In this document: piece by piece, positions 32,892 through 43,378 of the stretch | Position numbering within the stretch: position 1 is the first letter of the stretch | How the letters are laid out: each line of letters begins with the position of its first letter | NCBI RefSeq assembly: GCF_021249405.1 | Contig: NZ_CP089593.1 | Location: forward strand, 248,001 to 312,000 | Reading direction: 5' to 3' | DNA length: 64,000 nt | Source of the DNA: Halobacterium zhouii | GTDB lineage: Archaea > Halobacteriota > Halobacteria > Halobacteriales > Halobacteriaceae | Notes under the pieces: generated by a model | What the model was told of the DNA's origin: nothing | What the model saw: only the letters and a program-made list of their open reading frames with translations | Databases searched by the model: none | Made by a program: the position numbers and the translations under genes

Positions 32892-35803
32892 GTGCAGGAC
32901 AATCACCAAAGGAGATCGGGGAGATCAAGTTCGGCTTGATGGACCCGGAGGAGTACCGGGACATGTCCGCGACGAAGGTCATCACCGCGGACACGTACGA
33001 CGACGACGGCTTCCCCATCGACATGGGGCTGATGGACCCCCGGCTGGGCGTCATCGACCCCGGCCTGGAGTGCAAGACGTGTGGCCAGCGCTCGGGTTCG
33101 TGTAACGGCCACTTCGGCCACATCGAACTCGCCGCGCCCGTCATCCACGTCGGGTTCTCGAAGCTCATCCGCCGCCTGCTCCGCGGGACGTGCCGGGAGT
33201 GCGCGCGCCTCCTGCTCACCGAGGAGGAGAAAGACGAGTACCTCGGTGACTTAGAGCGCACGCGCAGCCTCCGCGAGGACGTCTCGGACGTGACGAAGGC
33301 GGCTATCCGGGAGGCCCGGAAGAAGGACCACTGCCCGCACTGCGGGGAGGTCCAGTACGACGTGAAACACGAGAAGCCGACGACGTACTACGAGGTCCAG
33401 CAGGTCCTCGCGTCGGACTACTCCGAGCGCATCGCGGCGTCGATGCAGCCGGACCCGGACGACGAGGACGACGTCGGTATCAGCCCCCAGGAACTCGCGG
33501 AGGATTCGGGCATCGAGATCGACCGCGTGAACGACATCCTCTCCGGGGAGTTCCGCCCGCGGCGCGACGACCGCGAGGCCATCGAGGCGGCCCTCGGCGC
33601 GGACCTCACCACCGAGGACATGAACAAGCTGATGCCCTCGGACATCCGGGACTGGTTCGAAGACATCCCGGACGAGGACATCGAAGTGCTGGGCGTCAAC
33701 TCGGAGCGCTCGCGCCCCGAGTGGATGATCCTCACCGTGCTGCCGGTGCCGCCGGTGACGGCTCGTCCCTCCATCACGCTGGACAACGGCCAGCGCAGTG
33801 AGGACGACCTCACGCACAAGCTCGTGGACATCATCCGCATCAACCAGCGGTTCATGGAGAACCGCGAGGCGGGTGCCCCACAGCTCATCATCGAGGACCT
33901 CTGGGAACTGCTCCAGTACCACGTCACGACGTTCATGGACAACGAAATCTCGGGCACGCCGCCCGCCCGCCACCGCTCCGGACGCCCGCTGAAGACGCTC
34001 AGTCAGCGGCTGAAGGGCAAGGAGGGCCGGTTCCGCGGCAGTCTTTCCGGGAAGCGCGTGAACTTCTCCGCGCGAACCGTCATCAGCCCGGACCCGACGC
34101 TCTCGCTCAACGAGGTCGGGGTTCCCGACCGCGTGGCGACGGAGATGACCCAGACGATGGTCGTCAACGAGCAGAACATCGAACGCGCCCAGCAGTACGT
34201 CCGGAACGGCCCCGAGGGGCATCCGGGCGCGAACTACGTGAAGCGACCTGACGGTCGCCGCGTGCGCGTCACGGAGAAGGTGTGTGAGGAACTCGCCGAG
34301 CGCGTCGAACCTGGCTGGGAGGTCCAGCGACACCTCATCGACGGCGACATCGTCATCTTCAACCGCCAGCCGTCGCTCCACCGGATGTCCATCATGGCCC
34401 ACGAGGTCGTGGTGATGCCGTACAAGACGTTCCGCCTGAACACGGTCGTCTGTCCGCCGTACAACGCGGACTTCGACGGCGACGAGATGAACATGCACGC
34501 GCTCCAGAACGAGGAGGCCCGCGCCGAGGCCCGCGTGCTGATGCGCGTCCAGGAGCAGATCCTCTCGCCGCGCTTCGGCGAGAACATCATCGGCGCGATC
34601 CAGGACCACATCAGCGGGACGTACCTGCTCACGCACACGAACCCGCAGTTCAACGAGACGCAGGCGTCGGACCTCCTGCGCCAGACCCGCATCGACGAAC
34701 TGCCGGAGCCGGCGGGAACCGAGGACGGCGACCCCTACTGGGAGGGCCGCCAGCTGTTCTCCGAACTGCTGCCCGACGACCTCAATCTAGAGTTCACCGG
34801 CACCGTCGGCGAACCGGTCGTCATCGAGGACGGTCAACTCCTCGAGGGCACCATCGCGGAGGACGAGGTCGGCGGATTCGGCGGCGAGATCGTCGACACC
34901 CTCGCGAAGGTTCACGGGAACACCCGCGCCCGCATCTTCATCAACGAGGTCGCGGCGCTCGCGATGCGCTCGATCATGCACTTCGGGTTCTCCATCGGCA
35001 TCGACGACGAGACGGTGTCGGGGGACGCCCGAGAGCGCATCGACGACGCGATCGACTCCGCCTACGACCGCGTGCAGGAACTCATCGAGACGTACGAGAA
35101 CGGCGACCTCGAGTCCCTGCCGGGTCGCACGGTCGACGAGACCCTGGAGATGAAGATCATGCAGACGCTCGGGAAGGCCCGGGACTCCGCGGGCGACGTC
35201 GCGGAGGACGACTTCGCGGAGGACAACCCCGCGGTCGTGATGGCCGACTCCGGCGCGCGTGGGTCGATGCTGAACCTCACGCAGATGGCCGGCTGCGTCG
35301 GCCAGCAGGCGGTTCGTGGCGAGCGCATCAATCGCGGCTACGAGGACCGCACGCTCTCGCACTTCGCGCCGAACGACCTCTCGAGTGAGGCCCACGGCTT
35401 CGTGGAGAACTCCTACGCGAGCGGGCTCGGCCCCAAGGAGTTCTTCTTCCACGCGATGGGTGGCCGCGAGGGGCTCGTGGACACGGCAGTCCGCACCTCG
35501 AAGTCCGGCTACCTCCAGCGACGCCTCATCAACGCGCTCTCGGAACTCGAGGCTCAGTACGACGGCACCGTCCGGGACACCTCGGACACCATCGTGCAGT
35601 TCGAGTTCGGCGAGGACTCCACCAGCCCGGTGGAGGTCGCGTCCGGCGAGGAGAACGACATCGACGTGGACGCCATCGCGGACCGCGTCGTCGACGCGGA
35701 GTTCGACTCCGAAGACGACCGCGAGCAGTTCCTCGGCGTGCAGGAACCGCCGACGAATCTCTCCGAGCACGGCGCGTCCTGGGAGGTGGAGTCGGATGAC
35801 TGA
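32888..35803 (+). CDS. rpoA1: RNA polymerase subunit A' (split Rpb1, N-terminal part)
   Basis: 971 residues including the clamp, active centre and funnel. N-terminal zinc sites [20 protein letters not shown] and [19 protein letters not shown] are intact. The catalytic magnesium loop [14 protein letters not shown] is near residues 524-537. The bridge-helix region [16 protein letters not shown] and [20 protein letters not shown] follow. It contains a helix-turn-helix-like insertion near residues 190-240 ([23 protein letters not shown]), known from haloarchaeal A'. Overlaps rpoA'' by 8 nt (ATGACTGA). Confidence 0.97.
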   Translation: MSAGQSPKEIGEIKFGLMDPEEYRDMSATKVITADTYDDDGFPIDMGLMDPRLGVIDPGLECKTCGQRSGSCNGHFGHIELAAPVIHVGFSKLIRRLLRGTCRECARLLLTEEEKDEYLGDLERTRSLREDVSDVTKAAIREARKKDHCPHCGEVQYDVKHEKPTTYYEVQQVLASDYSERIAASMQPDPDDEDDVGISPQELAEDSGIEIDRVNDILSGEFRPRRDDREAIEAALGADLTTEDMNKLMPSDIRDWFEDIPDEDIEVLGVNSERSRPEWMILTVLPVPPVTARPSITLDNGQRSEDDLTHKLVDIIRINQRFMENREAGAPQLIIEDLWELLQYHVTTFMDNEISGTPPARHRSGRPLKTLSQRLKGKEGRFRGSLSGKRVNFSARTVISPDPTLSLNEVGVPDRVATEMTQTMVVNEQNIERAQQYVRNGPEGHPGANYVKRPDGRRVRVTEKVCEELAERVEPGWEVQRHLIDGDIVIFNRQPSLHRMSIMAHEVVVMPYKTFRLNTVVCPPYNADFDGDEMNMHALQNEEARAEARVLMRVQEQILSPRFGENIIGAIQDHISGTYLLTHTNPQFNETQASDLLRQTRIDELPEPAGTEDGDPYWEGRQLFSELLPDDLNLEFTGTVGEPVVIEDGQLLEGTIAEDEVGGFGGEIVDTLAKVHGNTRARIFINEVAALAMRSIMHFGFSIGIDDETVSGDARERIDDAIDSAYDRVQELIETYENGDLESLPGRTVDETLEMKIMQTLGKARDSAGDVAEDDFAEDNPAVVMADSGARGSMLNLTQMAGCVGQQAVRGERINRGYEDRTLSHFAPNDLSSEAHGFVENSYASGLGPKEFFFHAMGGREGLVDTAVRTSKSGYLQRRLINALSELEAQYDGTVRDTSDTIVQFEFGEDSTSPVEVASGEENDIDVDAIADRVVDAEFDSEDDREQFLGVQEPPTNLSEHGASWEVESDD

Positions 35804-36986
35804 GATCACCGAGAGCATCCGGACCACCGTCGAGGAGACGGAGCTGCCGCGGCGACTCAAGGACCGCGTGCTCGACACCATCGAGGAGCGCGACGACGTC
35901 ACCGAGACGCACGCAGAGGAGATCGCGCTCGCGGCGGAGTCCCAGTATCTGGAGACGCGCGTCGACCCGCTCGACCCCGTCGGCACCGTGTCCGCCCAGT
36001 CCATCGGGGAGCCAGGGACCCAGATGACGATGAACACGTTCCACTACGCGGGCGTCGCGGAGATGGACGTGACCCAGGGCCTCCCTCGGCTCATCGAGCT
36101 CGTGGACGCCCGGAAGACGCCGGACACGCCGGTGATGAACGTGTTCCTCGAGGAGGAGTACGCGACCGAACGCGAGCGCGCCCACGAGGTCGTCTGGAAG
36201 ATCGAGGCGACGAAGATCCTCGCGCTCGGCGACATCTCCACGAACGTCGCGGACATGGTCGTCCGCGTCGACCTCAACGAGGACACGCTCCAGGAGCGCT
36301 GGCCGCTCGTGGACGACACGAACGAGATCGCCGCCGAGATCGCGGACACCATCCAGGACAGCCTCGGCGTGGACGTCCGACAGAACGGCACCGCCATCGA
36401 GTTCGGGCCGAACGAGCCTTCCTATCGCGACCTGCTCCAGCTCGTCGAACAGCTCCGGGACATCGTGTTCAAGGGCATCGAGGACGTCACCCGCGTCGTC
36501 ATCCGCCGCGAGGAGATGGACGACGGCAACGAGGAGTTCGTCCTCTACACCGAGGGGTCGGCGTTCAAGAAAGCCCTCAACATCGAGGGCGTGGACGCCT
36601 CCCGAACGACGTGTAACAACATCCACGAGGTCCACAAGACCCTCGGCGTCGAGGCCGCCCGCGAGACCATCATCGACGAGACGATGACCACGCTCGAGGA
36701 GCAGGGCCTCGGCGACGTGAACATCCGCCACCTCATGCTGGTGTCGGACATCATGACCAACGACGGCACCATCCAGTCCATCGGCCGGCACGGCATCTCC
36801 GGTTCGAAGGACTCGGTGCTCGCGCGAGCGGCGTTCGAGGTGACGGTCAACCACCTTCTCGACGCCGCCATCTACGGCGAAGAGGACGACCTCGACGGCG
36901 TCATCGAGAACGTCATCGTCGGAAAGCCGGTGAAACTCGGCACGGGTGACGTCGACCTCCGCATGGGTTCCACCTCCTCGGACTGA
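35796..36986 (+). CDS. rpoA2: RNA polymerase subunit A'' (split Rpb1, C-terminal part)
   Basis: 396 residues with the trigger loop/helices ([26 protein letters not shown]), the jaw and clamp C-terminus ([20 protein letters not shown]). The start is chosen at the ATG overlapping the rpoA' end; the longer frame upstream is merely the alternative frame of rpoA'. Overlaps nusA by one base (TGATG). Confidence 0.97.
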   Translation: MTEITESIRTTVEETELPRRLKDRVLDTIEERDDVTETHAEEIALAAESQYLETRVDPLDPVGTVSAQSIGEPGTQMTMNTFHYAGVAEMDVTQGLPRLIELVDARKTPDTPVMNVFLEEEYATERERAHEVVWKIEATKILALGDISTNVADMVVRVDLNEDTLQERWPLVDDTNEIAAEIADTIQDSLGVDVRQNGTAIEFGPNEPSYRDLLQLVEQLRDIVFKGIEDVTRVVIRREEMDDGNEEFVLYTEGSAFKKALNIEGVDASRTTCNNIHEVHKTLGVEAARETIIDETMTTLEEQGLGDVNIRHLMLVSDIMTNDGTIQSIGRHGISGSKDSVLARAAFEVTVNHLLDAAIYGEEDDLDGVIENVIVGKPVKLGTGDVDLRMGSTSSD

Positions 36987-37411
36987 TGACCGTCAGGCTC
37001 TCGGATTCGGCGCGCCGCCACATCGCGGCCTTCGAGGACGAGACCGACGCCACCGCCGTCGACTGCGTCGTCGACGACGACCGCGACCGCGTCATCTTCG
37101 TCGTCACCGCCGGCGAGATGGCGTCGGCCATCGGCCCCGGCGGCAGTCGCGTCAAGGATTTAGAGGACCAACTCGGCCGTGACGTCGTCCTCGTCGAGGA
37201 CGCGCCGACTGCCGAGGGGTTCGTCGCGAACGCGCTTTCGCCCGCCGCCGTCTACAACGTCACCATCAGCGAGAACGACACCACCGTGGCGTACGCCGAA
37301 GTCGACCACGACGACAAGGGGGTCGCCATCGGCGCCGACGGGAAGAACATCGAAGCCGCGAAACTGCTCGCGGAGCGTCACTTCGACGTCGACGACATCC
37401 AGTTGACGTAG
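36986..37411 (+). CDS. nusA: NusA-like transcription factor (KH domains)
   Basis: 141-residue archaeal NusA comprising two KH domains only, lacking the bacterial N-terminal and S1 domains. GPGGSRVKDLEDQLGRDVVLVED and GADGKNIEAAKLLAERHF carry the two GxxG-type RNA-binding loops. Final member of the polymerase operon here. In most haloarchaea rps12 follows directly, but here two other genes intervene. Confidence 0.95.
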   Translation: MTVRLSDSARRHIAAFEDETDATAVDCVVDDDRDRVIFVVTAGEMASAIGPGGSRVKDLEDQLGRDVVLVEDAPTAEGFVANALSPAAVYNVTISENDTTVAYAEVDHDDKGVAIGADGKNIEAAKLLAERHFDVDDIQLT

Positions 37412-37718
37412 GCGCTGTTGCGCTGCGGGAGGTGGCCTTTGGCTACCCTCGCTCGGCAAAAGCCACCCGAAAACACGCCTCCTTCACTTCGTTCCGTTCG
37501 GTCGTCGGCCTGCGCTCACTTCGTTCGCTCGCGCAGTGAATGCTGGCCTTCCGGGGCCTGACGGCCCACTCGGGCGGCGAACGCTACCGAATACCGGTGG
37601 TCGGGTTCAGACGCTCGGAGCGGCCGTTCGTCGCGAGCGGGCCACTCGCTTTGAATCGCTTCCACAGCAGAGCCGTAGGTTCAGCATAACAATCCGTTCC
37701 CAGTTTGTTCCCAGATGC
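37412..37718. other. Intergenic region between nusA and the sulfatase-like gene
   Basis: Begins with an inverted repeat that could end the polymerase transcript (GGTGGC...GCCACC, 37430-37469). Several ACTTCGTTCG-type short palindromic motifs follow, and a TATA-like CAGCATAAC at 37682-37690 lies 29 nt before the next start. No gene. Confidence 0.5.
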
Positions 37719-39035
37719 ATGAACGATGTGGTGCTGATTACGGTCGATTGCTGGCGGCACGACGCGCCGTCGCGGATGCCGAACCTGCAGTCGTTTGCGG
37801 CCGACGACGGGGTTCGCGCGGACGCCATTGCGCCGGCGGAGGCCACGCCATGGGTGTCGACCTCGCTGCTGCACAGTCAGTTCCACACGGACGCGCTGGA
37901 GTGGGGTGGTGACGGGTTCGAACTCGACACGGACGCCCCGTCGCTGCCGGAGACGCTCTCGGAACTCGGCTACGAGACGGCGGCGTTCGTCGCGGACAAC
38001 CCGAACCTCGCGCACTACGCCGACCACTTCGACACGTACCGGGACGGCCGGACGAGCGGGCTGACGCGGACGTCCGACCTGTCGTCGTCGTTCGCCACGA
38101 CGGCGCGAACGTGGTGGCGACGCCTCGCCCAGACGCTGCTCCTGCGGAAGTCGGTGTCCGCAGCGGAGATCGCCGAGCAGGCGCGCGAGTGGTACGCCGA
38201 GACGGACGGCCCGCGGTTCCTCTGGATGCATCTCATGGAGCCACACTCCCCGTACCACCCCGGTCTCGCGCGCGGCCTGCGCACCGGCCTGCTCGACTCG
38301 TACTACTCGAGCGTCGAGTACTTCCTCCGCAGCCACGAGAAGGCCGCGCTCTCTGAGCGAACCGTCGACACCCTCCCCGACCTCCACTGGCAGTGCGTCG
38401 AACGCCTCGACGACCAGTTCCCGTCGCTGGTGGAGTTCCTGGACGACGACGCGATGGTCGTCGTCACCGGCGACCACGGCGAAGCGCTCCACCACGACCA
38501 CGTCTCACACGTCGACCTGTACGACGAGACCGTGCGCGTCCCGTTGTTCGTCGTGAACGGGCCGGACGAAGCACTCGACGGCCGGACCGTCCGGCAGTAC
38601 GACGTCGGACCCGCGATTCTCGACGCGCTCGGTGAGACGCCGCCCGCGGACTGGGAGGGCACGCCGTTCAGCGAGACCCCGGACGAACCCGTGCCGCTGC
38701 TCACGACCCACCCAGGCGTCGGCGAGGAGGGCGCCCTCTACGTCGGACTGCGAACCGACGACCGGAAACTCCTCAAGACGTACGACGTCGCCGAGGGCAA
38801 GTACGTCGAGTCGCGGCTCTTCGACCTCGAGGCCGACCCGGGCGAACAAGAGAACGTCTACGGCGAGCGCGACGCCACCGACCTGGAGCGCGAACTCGAC
38901 TCGTTCGTGGCGTCCCGGGACGTACTCGACGCGCTCGTCTCCGTGGAGTACAACATCAACCCGTCCGCCGACCCGGGCGGTGACGGGGTGTCGGACACCG
39001 TCGAACGCCGACTGGTCGAACTCGGGTACGCGTAA
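37719..39035 (+). CDS. Sulfatase-like hydrolase (alkaline phosphatase superfamily)
   Basis: 438 residues. MNDVVLITVDCWRHDAP gives the first metal-binding Asp (D10). HLMEPHSPYHP and VVTGDHGEALHHDH carry the other metal ligands (H, D, H). At the position of the sulfatase formylglycine site (C/S-x-P-x-R) there is ATPWVSTSLL (T43), so it should not mature as a classical sulfatase. A Thr nucleophile as in phosphatase or phosphotransferase relatives is possible. No signal peptide is seen, so it is probably cytoplasmic. Start chosen by family alignment and the TATA-like box. It is inserted between nusA and rps12. Confidence 0.85.
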   Translation: MNDVVLITVDCWRHDAPSRMPNLQSFAADDGVRADAIAPAEATPWVSTSLLHSQFHTDALEWGGDGFELDTDAPSLPETLSELGYETAAFVADNPNLAHYADHFDTYRDGRTSGLTRTSDLSSSFATTARTWWRRLAQTLLLRKSVSAAEIAEQAREWYAETDGPRFLWMHLMEPHSPYHPGLARGLRTGLLDSYYSSVEYFLRSHEKAALSERTVDTLPDLHWQCVERLDDQFPSLVEFLDDDAMVVVTGDHGEALHHDHVSHVDLYDETVRVPLFVVNGPDEALDGRTVRQYDVGPAILDALGETPPADWEGTPFSETPDEPVPLLTTHPGVGEEGALYVGLRTDDRKLLKTYDVAEGKYVESRLFDLEADPGEQENVYGERDATDLERELDSFVASRDVLDALVSVEYNINPSADPGGDGVSDTVERRLVELGYA

Positions 39036-39216
39036 CGCCCGGGGCAAACAGACCGACTGCCCGCTTCCCGCTTTCCTCCACGGAGTCACACAGCCAGTCC
39101 GCGCGTTCCGCACCGACGAAGCAGACGGGCCGCGTTCCGCGCTGGCGCCGCGGGTAGGCCGTTCTTTCCGGAGTAATCACCGCATAGCAACGTGGCCGCG
39201 AGCCGTCGGCTCGAAC

Positions 39217-40047
39217 GTGCCAGTTGAGGGGTTCGAGGACGCCGCGTGGCGCGCAGGGCAGACGCTCGCGGCGGCAGTCGCGGCGTACGCAGTGGCTGCG
39301 TGGGCAGTCGCGCCCGCGCTTTCTCGAGCCGTCGTCGCCCGGAACCCCCGGAATCGAACGCTCGTGAACGCAGTCAGGACGTACGTCAGAGCGCTGGGCG
39401 TCGCCGTCGCCGTCGTCGTCGCGATCCTCACGGCAGGTTACGGGTACGTACTCGGCGACTCCGCCATCGTCGTTGCGGCGGCGACGCTCGCAATCGGTGT
39501 CGCGGGACAGGAGGTGTTCGGGAACGTCGTGAGCGGACTGTTCCTCGTCGCGGACCGCAACTTCAACGTCGGGAACTGGGTGTCCTGGGGCGGCGAGACT
39601 GGCGGCGTCGTGGAGGTCGTTGGGTTCCGCTCGACGCGCGTGCGAACGACGGCGAACGAACTCGTCACGGTTCCGAACACGGAGTTGGCGACGCAGGCAG
39701 TGCACAACCCGTACGCGCGCGGGCGGTACCGGACGTCGGTCGCCGTCGGCGTGCCGTACGACGCGGACCTCGACGTAGCCGAGGCGGCGATGATGGACGG
39801 CGCAGCGGCGGTGGAAGACGTGGTCGAGTCGCCGCCGCCGGAGGTAGTGGCGTCGTTTGCGGACGACGCGATAACGCTCGAACTGTACGTCTGGATGCGT
39901 GACGTGAAACATCCCGACATTCGGCGGGTGCAATCGAGCCTGACGCGGCGGGTTCGGGACGCACTCGTGGCGGCGGGCGTTGACGCAAGCCCGGCCGCAC
40001 AGCGCGAACTCTCCGGGCACCTCACCCTCGGGTTCGAGGATGCGTGA
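39217..40047 (+). CDS. MscS-family mechanosensitive channel
   Basis: 276 residues from a GTG (PVEGFEDAAWRAG). Three membrane helices (about residues 15-110) end in the Gly/Ala-rich pore helix ATLAIGVAGQEVFGNVVSGL. The beta-domain shows FNVGNWVSWGGETGGVVEVVG and TTANELVTVPNTELATQAVHN, typical of MscS. The C-terminal alpha/beta part (VAVGVPYDADLDVAEAAMMD) closes the vestibule. Length matches minimal MscS. Releases osmolytes upon hypo-osmotic shock. It is unrelated to its transcription and translation neighbours. Confidence 0.92.
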   Translation: MPVEGFEDAAWRAGQTLAAAVAAYAVAAWAVAPALSRAVVARNPRNRTLVNAVRTYVRALGVAVAVVVAILTAGYGYVLGDSAIVVAAATLAIGVAGQEVFGNVVSGLFLVADRNFNVGNWVSWGGETGGVVEVVGFRSTRVRTTANELVTVPNTELATQAVHNPYARGRYRTSVAVGVPYDADLDVAEAAMMDGAAAVEDVVESPPPEVVASFADDAITLELYVWMRDVKHPDIRRVQSSLTRRVRDALVAAGVDASPAAQRELSGHLTLGFEDA

Positions 40048-40090
40048 TGGTGGCCGGGGGCTGAGGGCGGTGACGGCCGCGAAAGAAGAG

Positions 40091-40097
40091 GCTTAAG
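40091..40097 (+). promoter_or_regulatory. TATA-like box of rps12
   Basis: GCTTAAG is 25-31 nt before the rps12 ATG, giving a leaderless transcript. The ribosomal unit is therefore independent of the polymerase operon here. Confidence 0.55.
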
Positions 40098-40121
40098 TGG
40101 TTCCGAAGGATAAACCGCTGT

Positions 40122-40550
40122 ATGTCGAACGGCAAGTATGCCGCACGCAAACTCAAGAAGGACCGTCAGAAGCGTCGATGGTCCGACTCTGAGTACGCGC
40201 GGCGAGAGCGGGGCCTGGGCGCGAAGTCCGACCCTCTCGAGGGCGCACCCCAGGGACGTGGCATCGTACTGGAGAAGATCGGTATCGAGGCGAAGCAGCC
40301 GAACTCCGCCATTCGGAAGTGCGTTCGGGTGCAGCTCATCAAGAACGGGAAGCAGGTCACGGCGTTCTGCCCCGGCAACGGCGCCATCTCGTTCATCGAC
40401 GAGCACGACGAGGTCACCATCGCGGGCATCGGCGGTGCGAAGGGTCGCTCGATGGGGGACCTCGGTGGTGTCAACTACAAGGTCGAGAAGGTCAACGGCG
40501 TGAGCCTCATCGAACTGGTTCGCGGGAACGCAGAGAAACCGGTGCGATAA
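40122..40550 (+). CDS. rps12: Ribosomal protein uS12
   Basis: 142-residue decoding-centre protein of the small subunit. Starts [20 protein letters not shown]. Archaeal core [41 protein letters not shown] carries the conserved PNSAIRK loop. Stop is followed after 1 nt by the rps7 ATG. Confidence 0.98.
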   Translation: MSNGKYAARKLKKDRQKRRWSDSEYARRERGLGAKSDPLEGAPQGRGIVLEKIGIEAKQPNSAIRKCVRVQLIKNGKQVTAFCPGNGAISFIDEHDEVTIAGIGGAKGRSMGDLGGVNYKVEKVNGVSLIELVRGNAEKPVR

Positions 40551-40551
40551 C

Positions 40552-41166
40552 ATGAGCGAGGACGAAGCCCCCGAACCCGAGGCGCCCGCCGGCAGCGAGG
40601 AGGAGAGCGTCGACGCGAAGCTCTTCGAGCGCTGGGACACGACGGACATCCAGTACCGCGACCCGAGTACGCGGCGCTATCTCTCCGTGACGCCGGTCGC
40701 GCACACGATGGGTCGTCACGCGAGCAAGCAGTTCCAGAAGAGCGAGATCAGCATCGTCGAGCGACTCACCAACCGGCTGATGAAGACCGGTCAGAACGCG
40801 GGCAAGAAGCAGAAGGCCCTGCAGATCGTGCGAGACGCGTTCGACCAGGTCCACGAGCGAACGGACGAGAACCCGATTCAGATACTCGTTCGCGCCGTGG
40901 AGAACGCGGCGCCTCGCGAGGAGACGGTTCGACTGAAGTACGGCGGCATCTCGGTGCCGAAGGCGGTCGACGTTGCGCCCCAGCGCCGCGTCGACCAGGC
41001 GCTGAAGTTCATCGCGGACGGCGCGCACTCGTCGTCGTTCAAGTCGCCGACGGACGCGGCGGACGCGCTCGCGAACCAGCTCATCGGCGCGGCCGACTAC
41101 GACGTGCAGACGTACGCGGTCGGGCAGAAGGAGGAGAAGGAACGCGTCGCGGCTGCAGCCCGCTGA
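40552..41166 (+). CDS. rps7: Ribosomal protein uS7
   Basis: 204 residues; the first 25 are a haloarchaeal acidic extension (EDEAPEPEAPAGSEEE). Conserved body: LFERWDTTDIQYRDPSTRRY, KQKALQIVRDAFDQVHERT and VAPQRRVDQALKFIADGA. Nucleates the 30S head on 16S rRNA. In the usual order EF-2 follows, but here two genes on the minus strand separate them. Confidence 0.98.
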   Translation: MSEDEAPEPEAPAGSEEESVDAKLFERWDTTDIQYRDPSTRRYLSVTPVAHTMGRHASKQFQKSEISIVERLTNRLMKTGQNAGKKQKALQIVRDAFDQVHERTDENPIQILVRAVENAAPREETVRLKYGGISVPKAVDVAPQRRVDQALKFIADGAHSSSFKSPTDAADALANQLIGAADYDVQTYAVGQKEEKERVAAAAR

Positions 41167-41317
41167 TATCTGCCGCTCTCTTCTCTCGTTCTCCACCTCA
41201 CCAGCGGCAGTGCCGTCTCTCCCTCTCGTGTGGGTGCCGTCCGCCGTTCCGGCCGCTCGCACTCGGACCCTGTATTCGGGACACGAGGTGAAACGGCCGG
41301 TAGGGGCGGTGGATTCA

Positions 41318-42208
41318 CTAGTCGAGTAGCAACTGTCGTTCGACGAGTACGAACCCGACGAAGATGACGAGGAAGCCAACGAGACTCGTGACTGTCAACT
41401 GATTGTTGAACAGGACTAGCCCGATCGGTGCAGCGACGATCGGTTGTAGATAGAAACTGAGACTCGTCCGAGCCGGGCCGATTCTGTCGATGAGTTCGAA
41501 GTGGATTCCGTACAGGACGGCCGTCGCGAATACACTCTCGATGAAGACGCCAGCGATGGCAGCGGACGTCCACGTGATCGTGGTCAGTGAGCGTCCGAAA
41601 ACGACAGCGATGCCGTGGTTCACGACCGCAGCGAGAAGAACACCCCACGCGGTGAGTGCGGGCCGTGGCAGGGCTGGCTGTATTCGCTGGGTCGCCACGC
41701 TTCCGAGTGCGAAGACCGCGACGCTCCCGACCATCAGTCCGAATCCAATGACGCGGTCCGCGTGCATGCCTACTGGCGATGGATGCGCGACGACACCGAC
41801 CCCGACGAATCCGAGGAGGATGCCGAGCGCGTCAACGAGATCGAGCGACGCTGTCGGCAACAGAACAACGGCGAATCCCGTAGTCAGTATCGGCATTAAA
41901 CTGTAGGCAATCGCGCCGACAGCGCTGGTCACGTACTGCTGCCCGACGAGAAGCATCGCGTTCATGACACCGAGCGTGAACCCGCCGACGACCACCACCC
42001 CAAGCAGATCACGGCGAGTGCGAGGGAGCCAGTACTCCAAACTCCACACAGCGACTGCGACCAACGCCACGCCAGCAATGTCGAGACGGAGCGCTGCGAA
42101 CACCAACGGCGGCACGTCCGGCATCCCGAGTTTCGCGCCGACGAAGACGAGCGCGCCACAAACGCTGTATAACCCGAACAAAACGAGGTTCTGATGCTGG
42201 CGCCTCAC
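41318..42208 (-). CDS. EamA/DMT-superfamily transporter
   Basis: 296 residues with ten predicted membrane helices in two EamA repeats (about 10-140 and 155-290). The second repeat shows SLSFYLQPIVAAPIGLVLFNNQLTVTSLVGFLVIFVG, the conserved helices 9-10. Exports or imports metabolites such as amino acids or nucleosides; substrate not predictable. Codon third positions are less GC-rich than in the flanking ribosomal genes, suggesting later arrival between rps7 and fusA. Confidence 0.9.
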   Translation of the reverse strand: MRRQHQNLVLFGLYSVCGALVFVGAKLGMPDVPPLVFAALRLDIAGVALVAVAVWSLEYWLPRTRRDLLGVVVVGGFTLGVMNAMLLVGQQYVTSAVGAIAYSLMPILTTGFAVVLLPTASLDLVDALGILLGFVGVGVVAHPSPVGMHADRVIGFGLMVGSVAVFALGSVATQRIQPALPRPALTAWGVLLAAVVNHGIAVVFGRSLTTITWTSAAIAGVFIESVFATAVLYGIHFELIDRIGPARTSLSFYLQPIVAAPIGLVLFNNQLTVTSLVGFLVIFVGFVLVERQLLLD

Positions 42209-42445
42209 CGGGTCTGGCTTCCGCTCGCTGATTCAAAAATTCCGTGCTGCCTGACGTCGATTCGGTGACGGCAACTGTTCGGCGGTCGCGCCGGATGCCG
42301 TCGAATCTCCTCGTCCACGCAGTGATTCAGCGGTCCGTGCTCCGGGGCGAAACTCAGGAGACGACTGCGCTAACAGCCCCCGTCTACGGCGACAGCGCCG
42401 CGCCACGACAACCAGGGTCGGTGTCGGTCTGCAGCGGACCTGAAG

Positions 42446-43210
42446 TCAGTCGGCAGCGGGCCCGCTCGTGGTTTCCTGTGCGTCGACGTACGTGCGGATG
42501 GTGTCGACGAGGCCGCGCCGGCATTCGCTCTCGTCGGGGTCGGCGGCCAGGGACGCGAACAGGTCCCGGAACGTCTCCAGGTCGATCTCGGGGGCGTCCT
42601 CGCCGGCGGCGTACGCGAGATCGTAGATGCGGTGGTCGTCGGGGATGGCGTCGTGTCGCTCCAGCAGCGCGACCGCGAACGCCGCGTTCACGGCCGTCAT
42701 CGTCGGGTCAGCGCCGGCGGTGAGACGGTGGCCAGAACGCGCGCCGGCGACCGGCTGGTCGGCGAGCGCGGCGGCGAGTTCGGACTCCAGGAACGACACG
42801 AGTTTGTGGGTCGGGCCGACCGCGAGGGTGATGTCGTCGGCGTAGATGTCCTTGACGTGGTTCGCGATCTGGTAGCAGTGCGTGAGGACGCGCCGCTCGA
42901 CGCGCCGCCCGGTGAGCGCGAGGTAGAGTACTTCGTCCATCGAGAGGACGTGACTCGGGTGTGACTGCTCGTGGCGGCGCATGTGTGCGAACTCGTGGAG
43001 TGCGAGTTCGCGCGCCATCGCGCTGGTCGCGGCCTGCTGGGAGATGTTCAGGACGTGGTGGTCCTCGAAGTGGCCTGCCCACGTCCGCTCGTCGGGGTTC
43101 TCGCGGATGCGGACGCGCACGGGCAACTCGAGGTCGTGTGCGGTTTCGAAGAGGTCGCGGGCGCCGAGAAACGGGCCGGCGGGACCCGCGCCCGTCACGC
43201 GCAAATCCAT
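42446..43210 (-). CDS. DUF5781-type haloarchaeal protein with HExxH motif
   Basis: 254 residues. Conserved haloarchaeal family, commonly found between rps7 and fusA. Residues 72-76 read HEFAH within ELALHEFAHMRRHEQSHPSH, the zinc-binding HExxH signature of metallopeptidases, preceded by a helical segment. The following VLTHCYQIANHVKDIYADD could supply a third ligand. No signal peptide. A cytoplasmic metalloprotease is therefore a reasonable but unproven guess. Start: the ATG at 43210 (the ATG at 43225 adds five residues). Confidence 0.75.
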   Translation of the reverse strand: MDLRVTGAGPAGPFLGARDLFETAHDLELPVRVRIRENPDERTWAGHFEDHHVLNISQQAATSAMARELALHEFAHMRRHEQSHPSHVLSMDEVLYLALTGRRVERRVLTHCYQIANHVKDIYADDITLAVGPTHKLVSFLESELAAALADQPVAGARSGHRLTAGADPTMTAVNAAFAVALLERHDAIPDDHRIYDLAYAAGEDAPEIDLETFRDLFASLAADPDESECRRGLVDTIRTYVDAQETTSGPAAD

Positions 43211-43378
43211 GCAGTTGTTTCTCACGCCACGAGCGTTGAAGGCGCTTTTGGTGTGGGTAACGTTGGCACATTCTCGGGCGAGTGAACGCCCGGATTCGTG
43301 GCGTACGGGCGTGCTCCGGCGTGCCGTGCCTCCGGCAAAACACTACCCTTTTGAACCCGCTGGCAGTAGCAATGGCCA

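Noticed and set aside
31032..32909. A 625-codon minus-strand frame
   Set aside because: Exact antisense of rpoB'; no promoter or domain.
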